DNA of 64,000 nt, from contig CM049317.1 of the NCBI GenBank assembly GCA_026874595.1, forward strand, positions 70,703,618 to 70,767,617. Direction: 5' to 3'. The stretch comes from Sipunculus nudus (taxonomy: Eukaryota; Annelida; Sipuncula; Golfingiida; Sipunculidae). The position numbers and the translations under genes were made by a program. The notes beneath the pieces were generated by a model that ran no database searches, was not told the DNA's origin, and worked only from the letters and a program-made list of their open reading frames with translations. Below, one piece after another: positions 11,036 to 24,377 of the stretch (its first letter is position 1; each line of letters opens with the position of its first letter).

Positions 11036-12717
11036 TAAGTGGCTAGGGCATATAGTTTTACCCATGTTAGTCATTCCGTCCTTCCATCATTCCAAAATCA
11101 AATAGTTGTATGGACGTTTTTTCACAATGCCTGCAGATATTGGCCTGAATTTTAGTGTGTGGGCAGATAATGACCAGTTACAGATCGAGTTCACGTTTCA
11201 CTTTTTGACCCAGTTGACCTACTTTTGACCGTTTTACAGCTCCTGACCATAGAAAATTTCATGAAAAATATAAATTTTAATGACAAATAAACATGTACCA
11301 ACTTTTTTCTGCATTGCCTGCAGATATTGGCCTGATTTTTGGTGTTTTGGCAGATAATGACCAGTTACAGATCGAGTTTAAGTTTCGTCTCAGTTGACCT
11401 ACTTTTAACCATTTGACGGTGCCCTAACATAGAAATTTTCCATAAAGATATAAATTTTCATGGCAAGTGCACATGTACTGACTTTTTTTCGCAATGACTG
11501 CAGATACAGCCAGATTTTTGGTGTGTGGGCAGATAATGACCAGTTACAGATGGAGTTTGCGTTTCGTCCCGGTTGACCTACTTTTGATTGTTTTACGGCT
11601 CCTAAACATAGAAAATTTCATGAAAAATATAAATTTTCATGACAAATGTACATGTACAACCATTTTTAGCCCTCAGCTAATAGGCCGATGGGCTATTGTC
11701 GTCACCCAAGCTGTCCTTCTGTCCGTCTGTCTGTCTGTCCGTCCGGAGTCAGGCCATCCTGGGTCTGTTAACTTTTACCTTTTGAGCAGGATATCTCTAA
11801 AAGGATTCACTGTTGGAATTTTATTTCATCAGTGAAGATGTATATCAACAAAATCTTGGTCAAGTGCAAAGATGGGTGACCTTGACCTATTTTTCTTTGT
11901 TTTAGAGCTGATTATACAAAAACACTCAGAAGCTTAGATCTCAGGAACCATTGTGTGGATTTTCACAAAACTTACTATGATCATTTTAAATGATGGTCTG
12001 TGCATGCTGCACAATTTCGGTGGCACCACCTACAATTTCTGATTTTTCAATGAATTTTTATCGGATTTTTCAATTTTCGCATTTTGTGCAGGATATCTGC
12101 AAAGGTATTCAACACAGGAACTTCATTTCTTCAGTGTTGTTGCATGATATTTACAAAATCTTGGTCAAGTTCAAAGATGGGTGATCTTGACCTACTTTTC
12201 AAGGTCACAGAGCTTAGTATAGAAAAACAACATAGGAGCTTATTTCTCAGGAAGAATTTGGTGGATTTTTATGAAACATGTTACATACCTCTCCGTTTTA
12301 AATTTATAACTAATTATCAGCTTTTGGTTATATTCTAGTTTCACAATGCAATGCTTACAGATACTGGCCTAATATTTGGTCTGTGGGCCCATTATGACCA
12401 CTTACAGATTGAGTTCGCATTTTGTCCCAGTTGACCCTTTTTTGACCATATGATAGATCCTGAATATAGAAAATTTCATGAAAGACAGAATTTTTTTTTA
12501 AAAATGCACATGTATGGACTTTTTTTCACAATGCCTGCAGATATTGGCCTGATTTTTGGTGTTTTGCTTGATAATGACCCGTTACAGATCAAGTTTGCAT
12601 TTTGCCCTTATTGACCTACTTTTGACCATACGACACCTCCTGAACATTTTACAAAATTTAACAAATGTTTCTAATTTGCCCAAGGCGAGGGCATTTGTGT
12701 CGTTCCGACACATCTAG
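11036..12717 (+). mobile_element. family B element, copy 1 (5' hairpin truncated)
   Basis: Core units of about 180 bases ('tgcctgcagatattggcc-ga-tttt-ggtgtgtgggcag', 'ttgacctacttttgaccgttt') occur near 11130, 11310, 11490, 12350 and 12530. The 3' end is a 7-bp hairpin TGTGTCG-TTC-CGACACA followed by TCTAG and T, identical to the end at 54457. The left half of the 5' hairpin found in copy 2 (49116-49146) is replaced here. Architecture (capped 5' end, tandem cores, GTCC tract, 3' hairpin, CTAG|T) resembles Helitron/Helentron-associated non-autonomous elements; that assignment is inference. A family D element is embedded at 11668-12337. Confidence 0.75.
11668..12337 (+). mobile_element. family D element embedded in B, copy 1 (no A insertion)
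   Basis: Starts AGCCCTCAGCT after five T inside a B core unit, has a 5' hairpin (TAGCCC...GGGCTA) and a GTCT/GTCC tract (about 11711-11745), and ends ...TTCTAG before T, where the B core text resumes (tttcacaatgc). The same junctions occur at 49388 and 54084. This copy preserves the site (around 11893, 'cctatttttctttgtttt') that in copy 2 is split by a 4-kb family A element, so it serves as the empty-site control. The frames 11494-12338 crossing it are repeats, not genes. Confidence 0.75.
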
Positions 12718-12740
12718 TGTCTTATTGTAACAAATATTGT

Positions 12741-13770
12741 ATTTTTTTTTACTATAAAATGACAACAAAAATGTTAGTTTCTCAGCTGTGATTACATCCA
12801 GTGTCCCAAAACCTTGTGTGTTTATTGATCACTAGTGGATGCCCTATAGTAATCACCCTGTCTGTCTGTCTGTCTAGCTGTTCGTCTGTCTGTCTTTCCA
12901 TCTGTCCATCCACATAAATCCTCAGATGATAACTTTGGATAGACACATCAATTTTAAACTTGACTTTTAAGGCCCACAACTAAAGCAAGAACCTGTATGA
13001 TATTTTGGTCATGAGGTCAAAGGTCAAGGTCACAGAAGTCAAATATTTAGAAAGATTATGGCTGCATTTTAAGCCAAATTTTTTCAGCCCAAACTTTCCA
13101 TCTTGTGCATTTAGCTGACTTAATTGCCAGTATGGGTAGAGCATAAATAAATTTGGGGTCACAAGGTCAAAGGTCCAGATCGCAGGGGCCCTCTGTTCAC
13201 GAATTAGTTTTCAGATGTCATAACTCCAGTTTAGTTTGACATATTGGCTTCAGACTTAACTAATATATGGCTCACCACTAAAGTATGAATCCAGTTGATT
13301 TGGGGGTCCAATGGTCAAAAGTCAAAGTTGCAGGACCCATTTCTTTAAAATAAATGTGTATGCATTTCAAGCCAAACTTTTCATCATAAACCTTCCATTT
13401 TCAAGATATTGCTCACCTGCCAGTAGGGGAAGATTTTATTCCAATTTGGGGTCAATGGTCAAGGTCACAGGGCCTATCCATTTACAAATTAGTTTTAAGA
13501 TGAAAATTTAGCTTTGGATTGACAGATTGGCTTCAAACTTGAATTATTAATGATCAACCACTCAAGTAAGAATTATTTTGATTTTCATGGTCCAGAGATT
13601 AAAGGTAAAGGTCACAGGAGCCACATCTTGAAGGGATTGTGGATGCCCTGTAAATCAAACCTCTAATCCCAAACTTTCCATCTTTCACACATTGCTTACT
13701 TGCCCAAAGTGAGGAAATCTGTAGAATTTGAGGTTACCCGGTCAGAGGTCAAGGTCACTGGATCCACTTT
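12741..13770 (+). repeat. family E repeat, copy 1
   Basis: Matches 61470-62320: 'ctcagctgtgattacatc-agtgtcccaaaacc', 'gtggatgccctatagtaatcacc', a GTCT tract, then three or four core units of about 145-190 bases containing 'ggc-caccactaaag-a-gaa', 'aaggtcaaggtcacag' and 'ctcacctgcca-tagggga'. Each core carries one nuclear-receptor-like AGGTCA cluster. No coding potential. Confidence 0.75.
13014..13032 (+). promoter_or_regulatory. DR1 plus extended half-site (nuclear receptor type)
   Basis: Seen: AGGTCAAAGGTCAAGGTCA, which holds a perfect DR1 (AGGTCA-A-AGGTCA) overlapping TCAAGGTCA, the extended half-site bound by ERR/NR5A-type receptors. Related clusters occur in the other cores of this family: 13163 (DR1 with one change), 13459-13467, 13749-13757, 61875-61893 and 62150-62168. 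Motif presence is certain; function in this organism is not known. Confidence 0.5.
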
Positions 13771-13773
13771 TTT

Positions 13774-14731
13774 AGCTCAGCTGACTGTAAGTCAGTTTCT
13801 GCAGACTGGTGGCACCACCTGTATTTGTTCAGGTTTTTTTACGAATTTTTTTCTCTATTTTTGAGACCTTTAAAGATATGAACATCTGTTAACAGGGCAC
13901 AAATCATAACAACTGGACCTAGAATCTTCATTCTTGACACACAGGGAGACCCATGAAAAGTCTCCATGAAAACGTGAAATTAGGTCTTTGTTACCCATAT
14001 CCTTTAACCTGTATGGCTCCGAAATACCCCCCAGAATAATGAAAAATTTGATACAAAAACTCCAGTATCTTAATAACTCTTTTTACGAATTTTTTTCTCT
14101 ATTTTGAGACCTTTTAAGATGTGGTTATATGTCAACAGGGTACAAATAGTAACAATTTGACCTAGAATCTTAGTTCTTGTCATGCAAGGAGGCCAAAGAA
14201 AAGTGTCTGTGGAAACCTTAAATTAGGTCTCTGTTTCCCATTTCCTTCAAGCTATAGGACTTTGAAGTATCCCTCAGAATAATGGAAAATTTGATACAAA
14301 AGCTGAAGTATCTGAACAACTAATGCAGAGATCACCATGATTCTTTGCATGTATATTGACCATTAAGTGTTTTTATTAGTTTCTGCAGACTCGTGGAGCC
14401 ATCTGTATTTTTTTTAAGTTTATGCATTTTTTCTCTTTATAAATGCAGACACAATCTTGGCCTGTTGGTTAATCTGTTTGATGCTTCAGTTGAATGGGTA
14501 TATATACTACCATTCAGATGATAAAATTTCCTTTTGCGAATCTCTTCCCAGTCAGCTGAGCATCATGACCTATGGGTCACTTGTTTTAAAAAAAGATTGT
14601 AACAATAATCAAAATGCTGCAAGTTCAAGGATAATAAGGTCACCCGGTCATTGGTTAAGGTCAAGACTGTCATTCTGAAAAAAAATATCATAGACAAATT
14701 CAGCTGAGCGTTGAGACCCAAGGGTACCCAG
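13774..14731 (+). mobile_element. family C element, short copy
   Basis: Starts AGCTCAGCTGACTGTAAGTCAG after a T-run and ends CAGCTGAGCGTTGAGACCCA-AGGGTACC followed by CAG|TTT, the standard 3' end of this superfamily with one substitution in the CCCATGGG palindrome. Two internal units of about 250 bases ('taggtctttgttacccatatcctt', 'ccccagaataatg-aaaatttgatacaaaa') lie at about 13850-14060 and 14090-14310. A second, older end motif (gctgagcatcatgacctatgggtc) at 14546-14573 suggests two overlapping or nested copies. Confidence 0.6.
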
Positions 14732-15830
14732 TTTGTATGGGTTTTATTGGTCATCAGTACATTAACCCATAATTTCTCAGGAATGGCAGGAGCTAGCATC
14801 CCCAAATTTTATAGAAAAAGCTGTCACATATCAAATGTTGTTGGATCGATTGAGTTTTTGTGGTGCCACCTTCATTATCTTACAAAAAAAACTTCGAAAA
14901 TCTTCTTCTCAGAAAACATTCAACCAATTTGTTCAATATTTCACAGAAATGATCCCAGAGATGAGCTCTATTAAGTTGTCCAAATGGTGTGGGTTTGATG
15001 AATTTTGGCCATGTTACCTTATTGTGTACTTTAGCATTTGGCCAAATAAGCAGACCTGGTGTCGATCGATGCAAATTTTTCAATTCCAATTTAAGAACTT
15101 TTATGAAACTTAAATTCCAATTCAATTTGATTCAGTGTGCTGGAGAAAAATATCATTTCCCATTGAATTCAAATAATTTTTTATTCAATTCAAATTCAAT
15201 TCACAATTCAAAATGTAGCAAATCATTTTAATACATTTCAATTTTCACTGGTGTGTAAGAAGTGTTACTATACAGGTGTTCTGTTACATTTGCACAAGTA
15301 TACAACTTACAGTTTTGTTAAGAATTGGTTGGATTTGCTCCATAATTAAATGAAATATGAGTAATTATGAGTTTTACTATGTCATGTGGTAAGGCAGAGC
15401 AGCCAGATAGGTTTTACTGGGCAATTATTCCTTTCGATCATGTAAACTGCCTTAATTGCAGTAAATGTTTATTTGGATTTCAAGTGAGTGGCCATGGCAT
15501 TATAACCTGGTGTAATTGATAAGAATGTAAATATTTTTTTGGTGATGAAAAACATTAAAGTTCTCAATCTTTTAAACATTAGGTGGGGGTTAATTACAGT
15601 ATATATTCCCTAAAAACAACAAGATCAATAAACTTTGTGCCTGAATGAGCACTCATGATTATTGACAGAATTATTGGATCTTTAACAATGAAAGGACCGC
15701 TTATTGTTTTAAACATTCTGATAAAAAAATCCGATATGATTGATGGATATGATAATCTTTGTCAGGTTAAATAAAACTTTTTAGCCAAAGACTTTCAGTA
15801 GGTTTAAAAAGATTACCCAACATGCCAGAT
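14732..15830. other. no gene seen; AT-rich with (AATTC)-like low complexity
   Basis: Around 15070-15240 the sequence is dominated by 'aattcaa-ttcaaattc' words. Open frames at 14711-15231 on both strands overlap one another and show no conserved motif. Confidence 0.6.
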
Positions 15831-15831
15831 T

Positions 15832-16125
15832 GTGTCTGTATCTATTAGTAGCTTTGAAGACTGCCAACTATTTCAATTTGGTAACAGACCAAAGTTAAGT
15901 CTGGATCTATTTATATCTTTTAGACCAGCTGATAGGTGCAGAATACTTCAGCTGGTGACAGAAGCACTAAATTTGGTATGTGTAATCCAGAGGGCCTATC
16001 TTTTTCATAAGGAACTTAAGCCAACAAAAATTTAAAGATGGTGGCAATTTTCAAGATGGCTGCCATTTACCACTTTCAGATCAGGCTTTTGGTAATAAAA
16101 CATGACTCATCAAATTTTAATGATT
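15832..16125 (+). repeat. family H repeat, short copy
   Basis: 'gactgccaactatttca-atttgg-aac' and 'tctggat-tatttatatctttta-acc' recur at 40712-40800, where the family has about four ~120-base core units. Here one unit is recognisable. The open frame 15832-16035 is the repeat. Confidence 0.5.
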
Positions 16126-16130
16126 TTTTC

Positions 16131-19100
16131 AGCTCAGCTGACTATAAGTCATCTGAGCTATAGTCGTGGTCCTTTGTCTGTCTGCTGTCCGTCCGTACGT
16201 CCATTAAACTGGCACGTTTTGAAACCGTAAGACCTAGGAATACAAAAATCAGCGTAATGTTAGATGTCCCCACGATCTCCTAAGAAGCTCAAAACTGGGT
16301 CTTTGTGACTTCTTTCCTTTGAGAAATTAAGGAAAAACCTCAATTTTTTATTAAAACAACTATTTTCACACTTCAGGACTGCCTAATATCAAAACCACTC
16401 ATCTGTTTTTCCTCATATTAACCATAAATATTCCTCCTTATAGTTCTTATGTACATGCCAGAAATTAGGTCTGTATTATATAATTTAAAAAAGATATGGG
16501 CCCTAACATAATGCATTTTGTAAAAAAATCAGGAAAGATATTTGATCACTTAACATCATAGTATAGCTAAGGACTTTTTTCCAGTAATATAACTTAAATT
16601 AATCAAAATTAAATTGTATATCCAAAATAAGATCAAAATCTTTTAAATTTTTTAGATATTAGCAAAAAAAATTGTACCTTAAATTTTTCCCAACTTTGAC
16701 CATTGCACATTTTTTTTCTGTAACTGCTGTGGATTTAATTTTCACAGCATGTATTTGTTAGCATTTCATCTGTTAACACAAAAAATTGAAACCATTTGAT
16801 CAAAAACTGTAGATTTTATTCAAGTTTTCAAGCACCATGCCATATATTGTTTACATTCAAGATAGTGTTATGCAGTTTGCTAGAGCTCAGCTCACTAGCT
16901 TCGCCTCTCAGTTCCTAAAATTTGGAATACAGTTAGATGTCTCCAGAATCCCATATCATGCCAAGAATTTGGTCACAAGGACTTAATTCCTTCGAGATAT
17001 TAATGAAAAACTTCATTTTTCCATTAAAAACCCATTGTTACACAAGACTGCCTAATATCAAAACCACTGATCTGACTTTGATGATATATAATATACATAT
17101 TTTTCTATACATTGGCTATGTACATGCAAGAAATGATGTCAGTATTGCGAAATTGTTTTCAGTTATTGGCCCGAACATAATGCACTTTGTGAACAAGAAA
17201 TATATTTACTCCAATAACATGAAAATTGCTGAAGCTAGAGATTTCTTTTTTTTTGTCAGGGATATAACATTATTTAATCAAGATTCTATTGTATACCTGA
17301 AATTAGTTCTGAATTTTTCAAATTTTATAAGTTATTAGTATAAATATCAAATCAGTACCTTAAATTTTGCCTAATTTTGATCATGGCATGTTTGTTTCCT
17401 GTAAGCACTGTTGATATAATTTTCATATCATGCAGGAATAAGGATTTCAACTTGTTAGTTTTGAAAGCTGAAAAAAATTGGCCAAAAACTGTAGCTTTTA
17501 TTAAAGTTTTTTATGAGACCATGTCAGACCCAGGCTCTACCCAGCCCCTCTTCAGTCACCTGTATGTCCTCTACTTGACCTTTCAGGCCAATTATGCACG
17601 CTTGACGTGGGGCATATACTTGCAGCTGGGCAGCTTATTGCTGGCCACAGCTGATCCAGGTGTCCAACCCAGCTCATCTATTAGTTGTTTAGACCAACAG
17701 CATAGGATAAACAATGAATCAATAAATTTTTATAGGTCTATAGTAACAACTTTAAAAATAATCAATAGAAAAGGATTTTGACAGTTGATGAGTAACAGAG
17801 AATTAACTTACACTTACTGATGTTTTATGGATTTTGTATGGATTGATGAAAATGTATTCCAAATAACACCATTGAGTCACCTATGGTATTTTTCTTTTCA
17901 ATTTTAATAATAAAAAAATTAATTATATTGTTCTATACTATTAGGGATTATATGAAGGAAATTAATGGTTGACAAAGATGCAGTTGATAATATAAATTAA
18001 ATTCCCAGGTCTTTTCCAAGCGTTTCAGCTTGTCTATTTATATTTAATTCAAAATTTATAAAAAAAGTTAAAATGTCAAAATTTTTGAATATTACTCAAA
18101 CAAGTACTGATTAAGAAAACAATATGTTTCACTTATGACATTCAGACATTTGGCTGTAACAGCTGTCACAAGACTATGTAAATAATCAAAATTTACATTA
18201 TTGGTTCCTATATTTCAGTTAATAAAATTTCACTTGCCCATCTTTAGTTTTCTCCTTGTATAATTTATAGGGTGTTCTTATCCTCGGGTTATTTTTTACA
18301 CATAATGGCTGAGATACTTCAAATTTTTTTCTGATACATTTTTTTTAAATAAAAAAATTGAATATGATAAAAAATCAGATCTTAGACAAGTTCTCATTAT
18401 GATTTCTGTAATGTTAATAATTGTCATAAGACTCTTGCTATGTCTAATTCATAGATTGATGTGAAGGTAGTCCAAAGGGAATATCATAGTTTTATTTTTT
18501 TTAATATAAATAAAATTCATAAAACCATGTACTTCTTATCATGATTTAAATTTGTGATATTTGTTTATTCTCGATACTCAAGAACTTTGTTTTGTTGAAA
18601 CTGAATAAATACCAGACATGGTGCAGTACATTGCAAATGTATTTGAATGCAAATATGAATATGCACTCCATAATTTCATGTATAAGGATAGGGATACAGG
18701 TAAAAATGAAGGTATTTGAACACAACTGCATTCATGAGTATATTCTATAATATTATTTTAATAATCATTTATTTCGATAATATTGTTGAAAAAAATCTTT
18801 GATGAAAACAAAAACAGATGATACTTTTATAATTTTTAATTTAAATTATACTTGACACATTATTTTTTATTAATTTTATATAAATAATTTAACTTTTCAA
18901 ATAATTCTGCTGCAATGTAAGTAAAGTTTTATGTCCAAGTCAAAATATTTCCAACTGTACATAATATTAGTGATATCAATCCTCTTCCCTGGATATTATC
19001 AAAATCTTACATAACTTGAGTTAAACACCATCAACTCATAATAGAGCTTATATTACCTCACAAAACCAGCTTTTTCCTACCTCCTCTTCCAAATCATATT

Positions 19101-19146
19101 TTGTGATCATATATAACAGCTGAGCCCCTTGACCCATGGGTCCCTT
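16131..19146 (+). mobile_element. family A element, complete copy A1
   Basis: 5' hairpin at 16131-16159: AGCTCAGCTGACT, loop ATA, AGTCATCTGAGCT, with one mismatch in the stem; then a GTCT/GTCC tract. Two core units about 675-690 bases apart begin with 'gttagatgtcccca/gtctcca' (16258, 16930). The 3' end is CAGCTGAGC near 19121 followed by the palindrome GACCCATGGGTC and CCCTTG. The inner CAGCTGAGC is the reverse complement of the 5' GCTCAGCTG, so the element has subterminal inverted repeats plus an end palindrome. No transposase or helicase is present. Frames at 16937-17781 are repeat-derived. Confidence 0.75.
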
Positions 19147-20888
19147 GATTTTAATCCCAGGTATTAGAACATGCTGAATCGATTTCCAAACGAATAAAAT
19201 CATGAACATTCCTGATTTTACAGGGTTTGTTTTATATATGAGGTCAATATGTTGAGTTTTTTTTGGTCTCATTTCCTTTATACCTTCTACATTTGCTTTG
19301 TTGTTCACTTAAACTATCAGTTGTAGTTTAAATATCATTTCTTTGTTAATAAATACATCCTGCTCTAAGTTGAGAATTAGGGTGTGGTCTAAAGGATGAG
19401 TTTTTCCACTCTATTAACTTTGCCGATACAAGCCCCCTTTCCACCAAAATCTCTATACAGGTAGATTCTCAACTGGACCAAACACCCCTAACGAAACCAA
19501 GCCCTTCATTCTTGATCCCTGTATCTTGAAATACCTCATGGTACTGCCATTTGGCAAACATATTCAATCTGCTGTCTCAGGTCGACACATTGGGTATACC
19601 ATTAAAAGAATTTAATCAAATATGGTTTAAAAATACTGTCATGATTTGTTAAAAAATCTTTTCAAACAAGTACATGTAGTGGCTTCTGAATCTTATATAG
19701 TTATTACAATAACAAATCATCTGGTGTGTCATCTGTAGTTTACATGAATATATTTGCCCCATGTAAATTATGAAAGAACATAAACAATAGTGTCCCTGAT
19801 ACCATATAACAATTTAAAGTGTGTTCAGGTTCTTTCTTTGCATACAAGGGCCCTTTTACACTAAAGGTTTAGTAATTAAGGCTAATTTTTGGGTCTAACA
19901 GAGCACATTTAATTTTATTGCTAAAAAAGATATGCAACTAAGCTAAAAGTAACAGTTTTGTTTATCATTTTTGCAATTTATTAATAATTCAGCTTTCTGA
20001 TTTTTGGTCAGTCTCTTCTCTTCACAGCACGTACTACATATCACCCCTTTTGGGCAGTAGCATATAATCTATATCTGTTGCATTCAATCATGACCTAAGT
20101 TGATGGCAATGAATCTGCATCCATATTTATTTTGATGACATTTTTACCATTTTAATATATATATCAATAATATATTTAATAAGACCAACAGAATAATGCC
20201 CTAGCTTACTCATTCTTCTTACTTTGTTATTGTCAATAAGTGATAAAAGTATTATGAAAAATTACTGAGTTAAAGAAGTCTGGAAAGTCATACAATCCCT
20301 TTATTTATAGTATGGTGTTTACTAGTCTTTGTTTTGGAGATGACTTTTTTTAAATGCACTTAATTTTTTTCACTTTTTCCATTGTTAACATACCTTTGGA
20401 ATAGACATATATCAAGTAACTGTCTGCACTTTTTTGTTAGCTATAGTCATTTTTAATGATGCATGTATGAAAAAGACAATAACAGCAATACTTCTTTTTA
20501 TCCTGTTGAATAAAAAAGATATTTTCTATATTCACTTGAGAGGATATTTTTTTATAATAAAATGGGGAACTATTAGTTTGAAAAAAAAATCTGAATCAAA
20601 TTGCTTCACTCACCACATTGGGAACTGTGTTAAAGATTTTGAAACCTTAATTCCAAATGAAACTGACTCATTGAAATTATATATAAACATGTATATAAAT
20701 TAAATATGAAAACAATATAACAATTAACGGTGTGTTCAAAGGTTGTTATATTGTTACGGAACCTAATAACAACAGATCACGTCATCATGACCAGCACAAA
20801 TCTTGTTACAGAGATAAAAAAAAAACAGATTCTGTAACACTAGGCAGTGTAAAATGTATAGGGGAATGAATAAAGAAGTCAGTGTTTT
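19147..20888. other. no gene seen between two family A elements
   Basis: AT-rich unique-looking sequence. The frame 20434-20703 and the minus frame 19048-19308 (which starts inside A1) have no recognisable domain. A 'ttgttatattgttacgg-aacctaataacaa' imperfect palindrome lies at about 20742-20772. Confidence 0.55.
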
Positions 20889-21427
20889 TAGCTCAGCTGA
20901 CTTTAAGTCATCTGAGCTATAGTCGTGGTCCATTGTCCGTCGTCAGTCCGTCCATCTGTCTGTCCGTCAGTCCGTCTGTCTGGATGTCCATCCGTAAGAC
21001 TGGCACGTTTCGACACCGTTGGACCTACGAATCTGAAATTTGGCATACTGTTAGATGTCCCCAAAATCTCCTACCATGCCGAAAATTGGGTCAATAGGAC
21101 TTCGTTCCTTCAAGATATTAAGGAAAAACCTCAATTTTTAATTAGAAATCTATTATCACACTTCAGGACCGCCTAATATCAAAACCACTCATCTGGTTTT
21201 CTTCATATTTACCATAAATATTCCTCTATGTAGTTCCTATGTACATGCCAGATATTAAGTCAGTATTATATAATTATAAAAAGTTATGGCCCCAAACATA
21301 ATGGACTTTGTAAAAAAATCAGGAAGATATTTGGTCACTTAAGACCAAAAGTGTTAAAGGTAGGACTTTTTTCCAGTAAAACAACTTTAATTAATCAAAA
21401 TTTAATTGTATCCCTTACCGAAAATTT

Positions 21428-21795
21428 TTATAAGTGCCATATATGTGAACGTTATATGGCACATATAAGGCACATATATGTGTCATATATGTTTCTTATA
21501 TCCAACCTTATAACTCCCATTTATGTCACATATATGTCTGGTATATGGATTTTATATGCAAATTAGGTAGGAGCCTTATATGTCACATATATGGGCCTTA
21601 TATGTCACTTATAAGGCTTCCACATATAGGTCCCCTATAACTCCCATATATGTGCCTTATAACTCTCATATATGTCCCATATATGTGCCTTATAACTCCC
21701 ATATATGTCCCATATATGTGACATATATGGGACTTATAAGTGCCATATATGTCCCTTATAAGTGACATATAACTCACATATAAGTCCAGTGTATG
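21428..21795. repeat. left subterminal CATATATG/CTTATAAG palindrome array
   Basis: About twenty units of roughly 15-20 bases combining CATATATG, ACATATATGTG, CTTATAAG and 'cttataactcccatatatgtc'. Almost every unit is self-complementary, so the zone can fold on either strand. Frames 21351-21798 (repeating Thr-Tyr-Met/Ile-Tyr-Gly) are translations of the array. Confidence 0.85.
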
Positions 21796-22059
21796 CACCT
21801 TCAGTGCTGTTTGTCAATAGCTCAGTTACTTTCTGTTGTATGTTCTGTTTTGAAAGGTGTGTACTCTTTTCTTTATTTCACAAGGAATTACGGTTGATGT
21901 TAGAAATTAAGGTTTGTGTGTGTGTGTGTTTGTGTGGTGAGCTTCCTGCACTGTGCAATTCCTTGGAATCAAAGCTGGCCTGCAGTCACACTGGGGGTCA
22001 TCAACTTCATACAGTCATATGGACTCAAACACATGAAACATAAATGTATGAAAACACAG

Positions 22060-24377
22060 TATCCAAAATAAATGTTTATTTACACATTTGTAAACTGAAA
22101 ATAATATTTTCATAAGATTTTTTAAACTCCCTGGTTCAATCAGATTTGAGAGTCTTGTCATTTTAGGGAATGAAGGCTGGAAGGAAATATACACCCTTGC
22201 CACACTCTAAACCCTTTTCCGTCTATTCCTGTTTGACCTGTAAAAACAAATGTTACCAGTCTTAGTATACACATATAGTCATTATTGCTCACATTAATTA
22301 TTTGATTAAATAAGCTTAAAGATAATCTTTTCACATTGATGCTTAGTATTGCTTTTCTTAACATTAACATTAGTTTACCTTATCTGGAGGAAACGCACAA
22401 GTAAAAAAAGATAAGAATTTATTTCACTGAAAGTACATCTGCTCCTTATCTAGGGGTTTAAATGTTCTGAAAATATGCCGGTATAACATTTAGGATTATA
22501 AGTAAACAGAGTTGGACTTCTCAGTTACTAACACAGGAAGAGTTTTCCAGTTTATATACAGAATATATACAAATAATACAGATTATCAAATATACTGGTC
22601 ACAGGACAGACACTGTGGCCTAAAGATGCTCGTAGGTTCAGAAAGTAGGCTACTCAGTTGAAACAATTTTAATATGTAAGCAGTCATAATATATAAATGT
22701 TAACCACCAAATTTTTACTTCAAATATTGTATGCTCCAGCTATTTGATAAAAAAAACTTACAAATCATAACATTGCCCATTTGCTAAAAGATTTAAATGT
22801 TACTTTATATAATAAACTGAATATGCTTACCAGACAATTCTTGCAAGGGCTGGAGATATGTAGGCTATTCTTATACTTTCACTACCATTTCTTCATACTG
22901 GTTCTAAGAAAAGTAAAGAAACCAAATCATAGAAACAAAGGTTGTTGGAAATAAATAATTAAGAACATGGAGTCTTGCATATTTTTGACACTTAAGTAGA
23001 CAAATGGACTAAAAAAGGGCCTCACATCAAATGATAGAACTGAAACAGTACATCATTGATATATTGGTTGTAAGTAATGTTAAAAATGATAATGGTGAAA
23101 TGGCACTAAGAAATCATTCAAGGTTGACGAAAAAAATCTACTTTTGATTGACCTGTAAATTGAACCAGATTTGATTTCTCTTTGGGAATCAAAATAGTTC
23201 CTAATGAAATCATCCTTAGTGAAACAAATTCCCAAATTATCATGCTTTTCCTTTTGTAATGCAGGTGTAGTGTCTGATGAAACCTTAAATGAAAAATAGT
23301 CAAGGAACCAAGTCCAATAAACATATGCTCATATAATTAAACCTATGCATGAGTGTCTTTGACCTTCTGATGTCACATTCTGATTACATTCATAAAAATT
23401 AATGACTTCATGGCTTGTTGTGAAACATATTGTGTTTATGGGACAGGGTCAATGTTTAATTCAGTGGTGTTTATGACACACAAAAATGACAAATAGAAGG
23501 GCATATTACAAAAATAAAGCTTAATTTATGGCCATTTGTGTGATTGACTCCAGTAACTAGTTGAAATGTTTGGACAAGGTACAGCAAACCTCTCTTCAGT
23601 CACAATCACATGAATTGTTATTGGTGGGTGTTATTCTGGCCTAAAACATGTTAAAACTGCAAATTTATACTGTTCCAACTAATGCCTTCTGAAGCAACGG
23701 ACTTGGTGGATTCTCTGTTTACATCTCATTTGACCTTATTTTGGGCCAAATGTCAGCCACAAATAATAATTTTATCCAAAAATTGTTGTGTTTCAAAGCA
23801 TCCACCAACATAGATACAGATTGTATAACACCAGCAATGAGCAACAGTGTTTAAAAAATGTTTTCTTTTTTGGAGAAAAAAAAAACTTTTGAGCATGTGT
23901 AATGAACAATTCTTAACCACTTTATGACTTGAGCACTCTAGCACTTAAGCTTTATGTGATCATGTCATAGGGACATTCAGAAATTACATCAACATGTACA
24001 CCCAACTACAAATAGCATAACTAAAAAGGGCATGTTCTTAGCTTTATGTTGATGTATAGAACATGCACATTGTCACTAAATAGAGGCAAGAGCTTTAGCT
24101 TTTGACAGGAGCTGGTATTTTGTAATCATGGACCACCTAATAGAGAATGAAACACATAATTGTGTATTTTCAGGGCAAAACAAGATGAGTGAAAGTCATC
24201 TTAATACTATCACTGACTTAAACATGCAAAAAGAACTGAAATAATGCAAGAGTACTCACCAATGAGACATTTTTCAGCTATAAATTCCCCTTCTGGTTGA
24301 CAAACCCAGCTTGTTCCAAATATGATTGCAACGGTTACCGGATGTTGTCATTCACACAGGAATGCAATCTCTTTGTC
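22060..24377 (-). pseudogene. decayed spliced gene inside the TIR transposon
   Basis: Candidate exons on the minus strand: 24377-24260 (acceptor TTCCCCAG, donor GTGAGT; reads DKEIAFLCE, one TGA, then QHPVTVAIIFGTSWVCQPEG...), about 23640-23525 (contains CCTLSKHFN with TGA/TAG stops), 23283-23153 (43 open codons including HDNLGICFTKDDFIRNYFD), 22903-22831 (acceptor CTTTTCTTAG, donor GTAAGC) and 22237 onward (acceptor GTTTTTACAG, basic stretch SNRNRRKRV, AATAAA near 22080-22075). Several stops are TGA where CGA would give arginine, as expected from methylated CpG decay. It could be the element's own transposase gene or a captured host gene; no family was recognised. Exon phases do not all join, so at least one exon is missed or misplaced. 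Confidence 0.35.

Noticed and set aside
16131-16160. tRNA A-box-like TAGCTCAGCTG at family A starts, suggesting a tRNA-derived SINE
   Set aside because: No B-box at the expected distance in any copy, and the sequence is better explained as one arm of the 5' hairpin.
22190-22237. Homeodomain-like 'W-SNRNRRKR' across the last junction of the decayed gene
   Set aside because: Spacing does not match the homeodomain recognition helix (Trp-Phe-x-Asn-Arg) and no other helices are visible.
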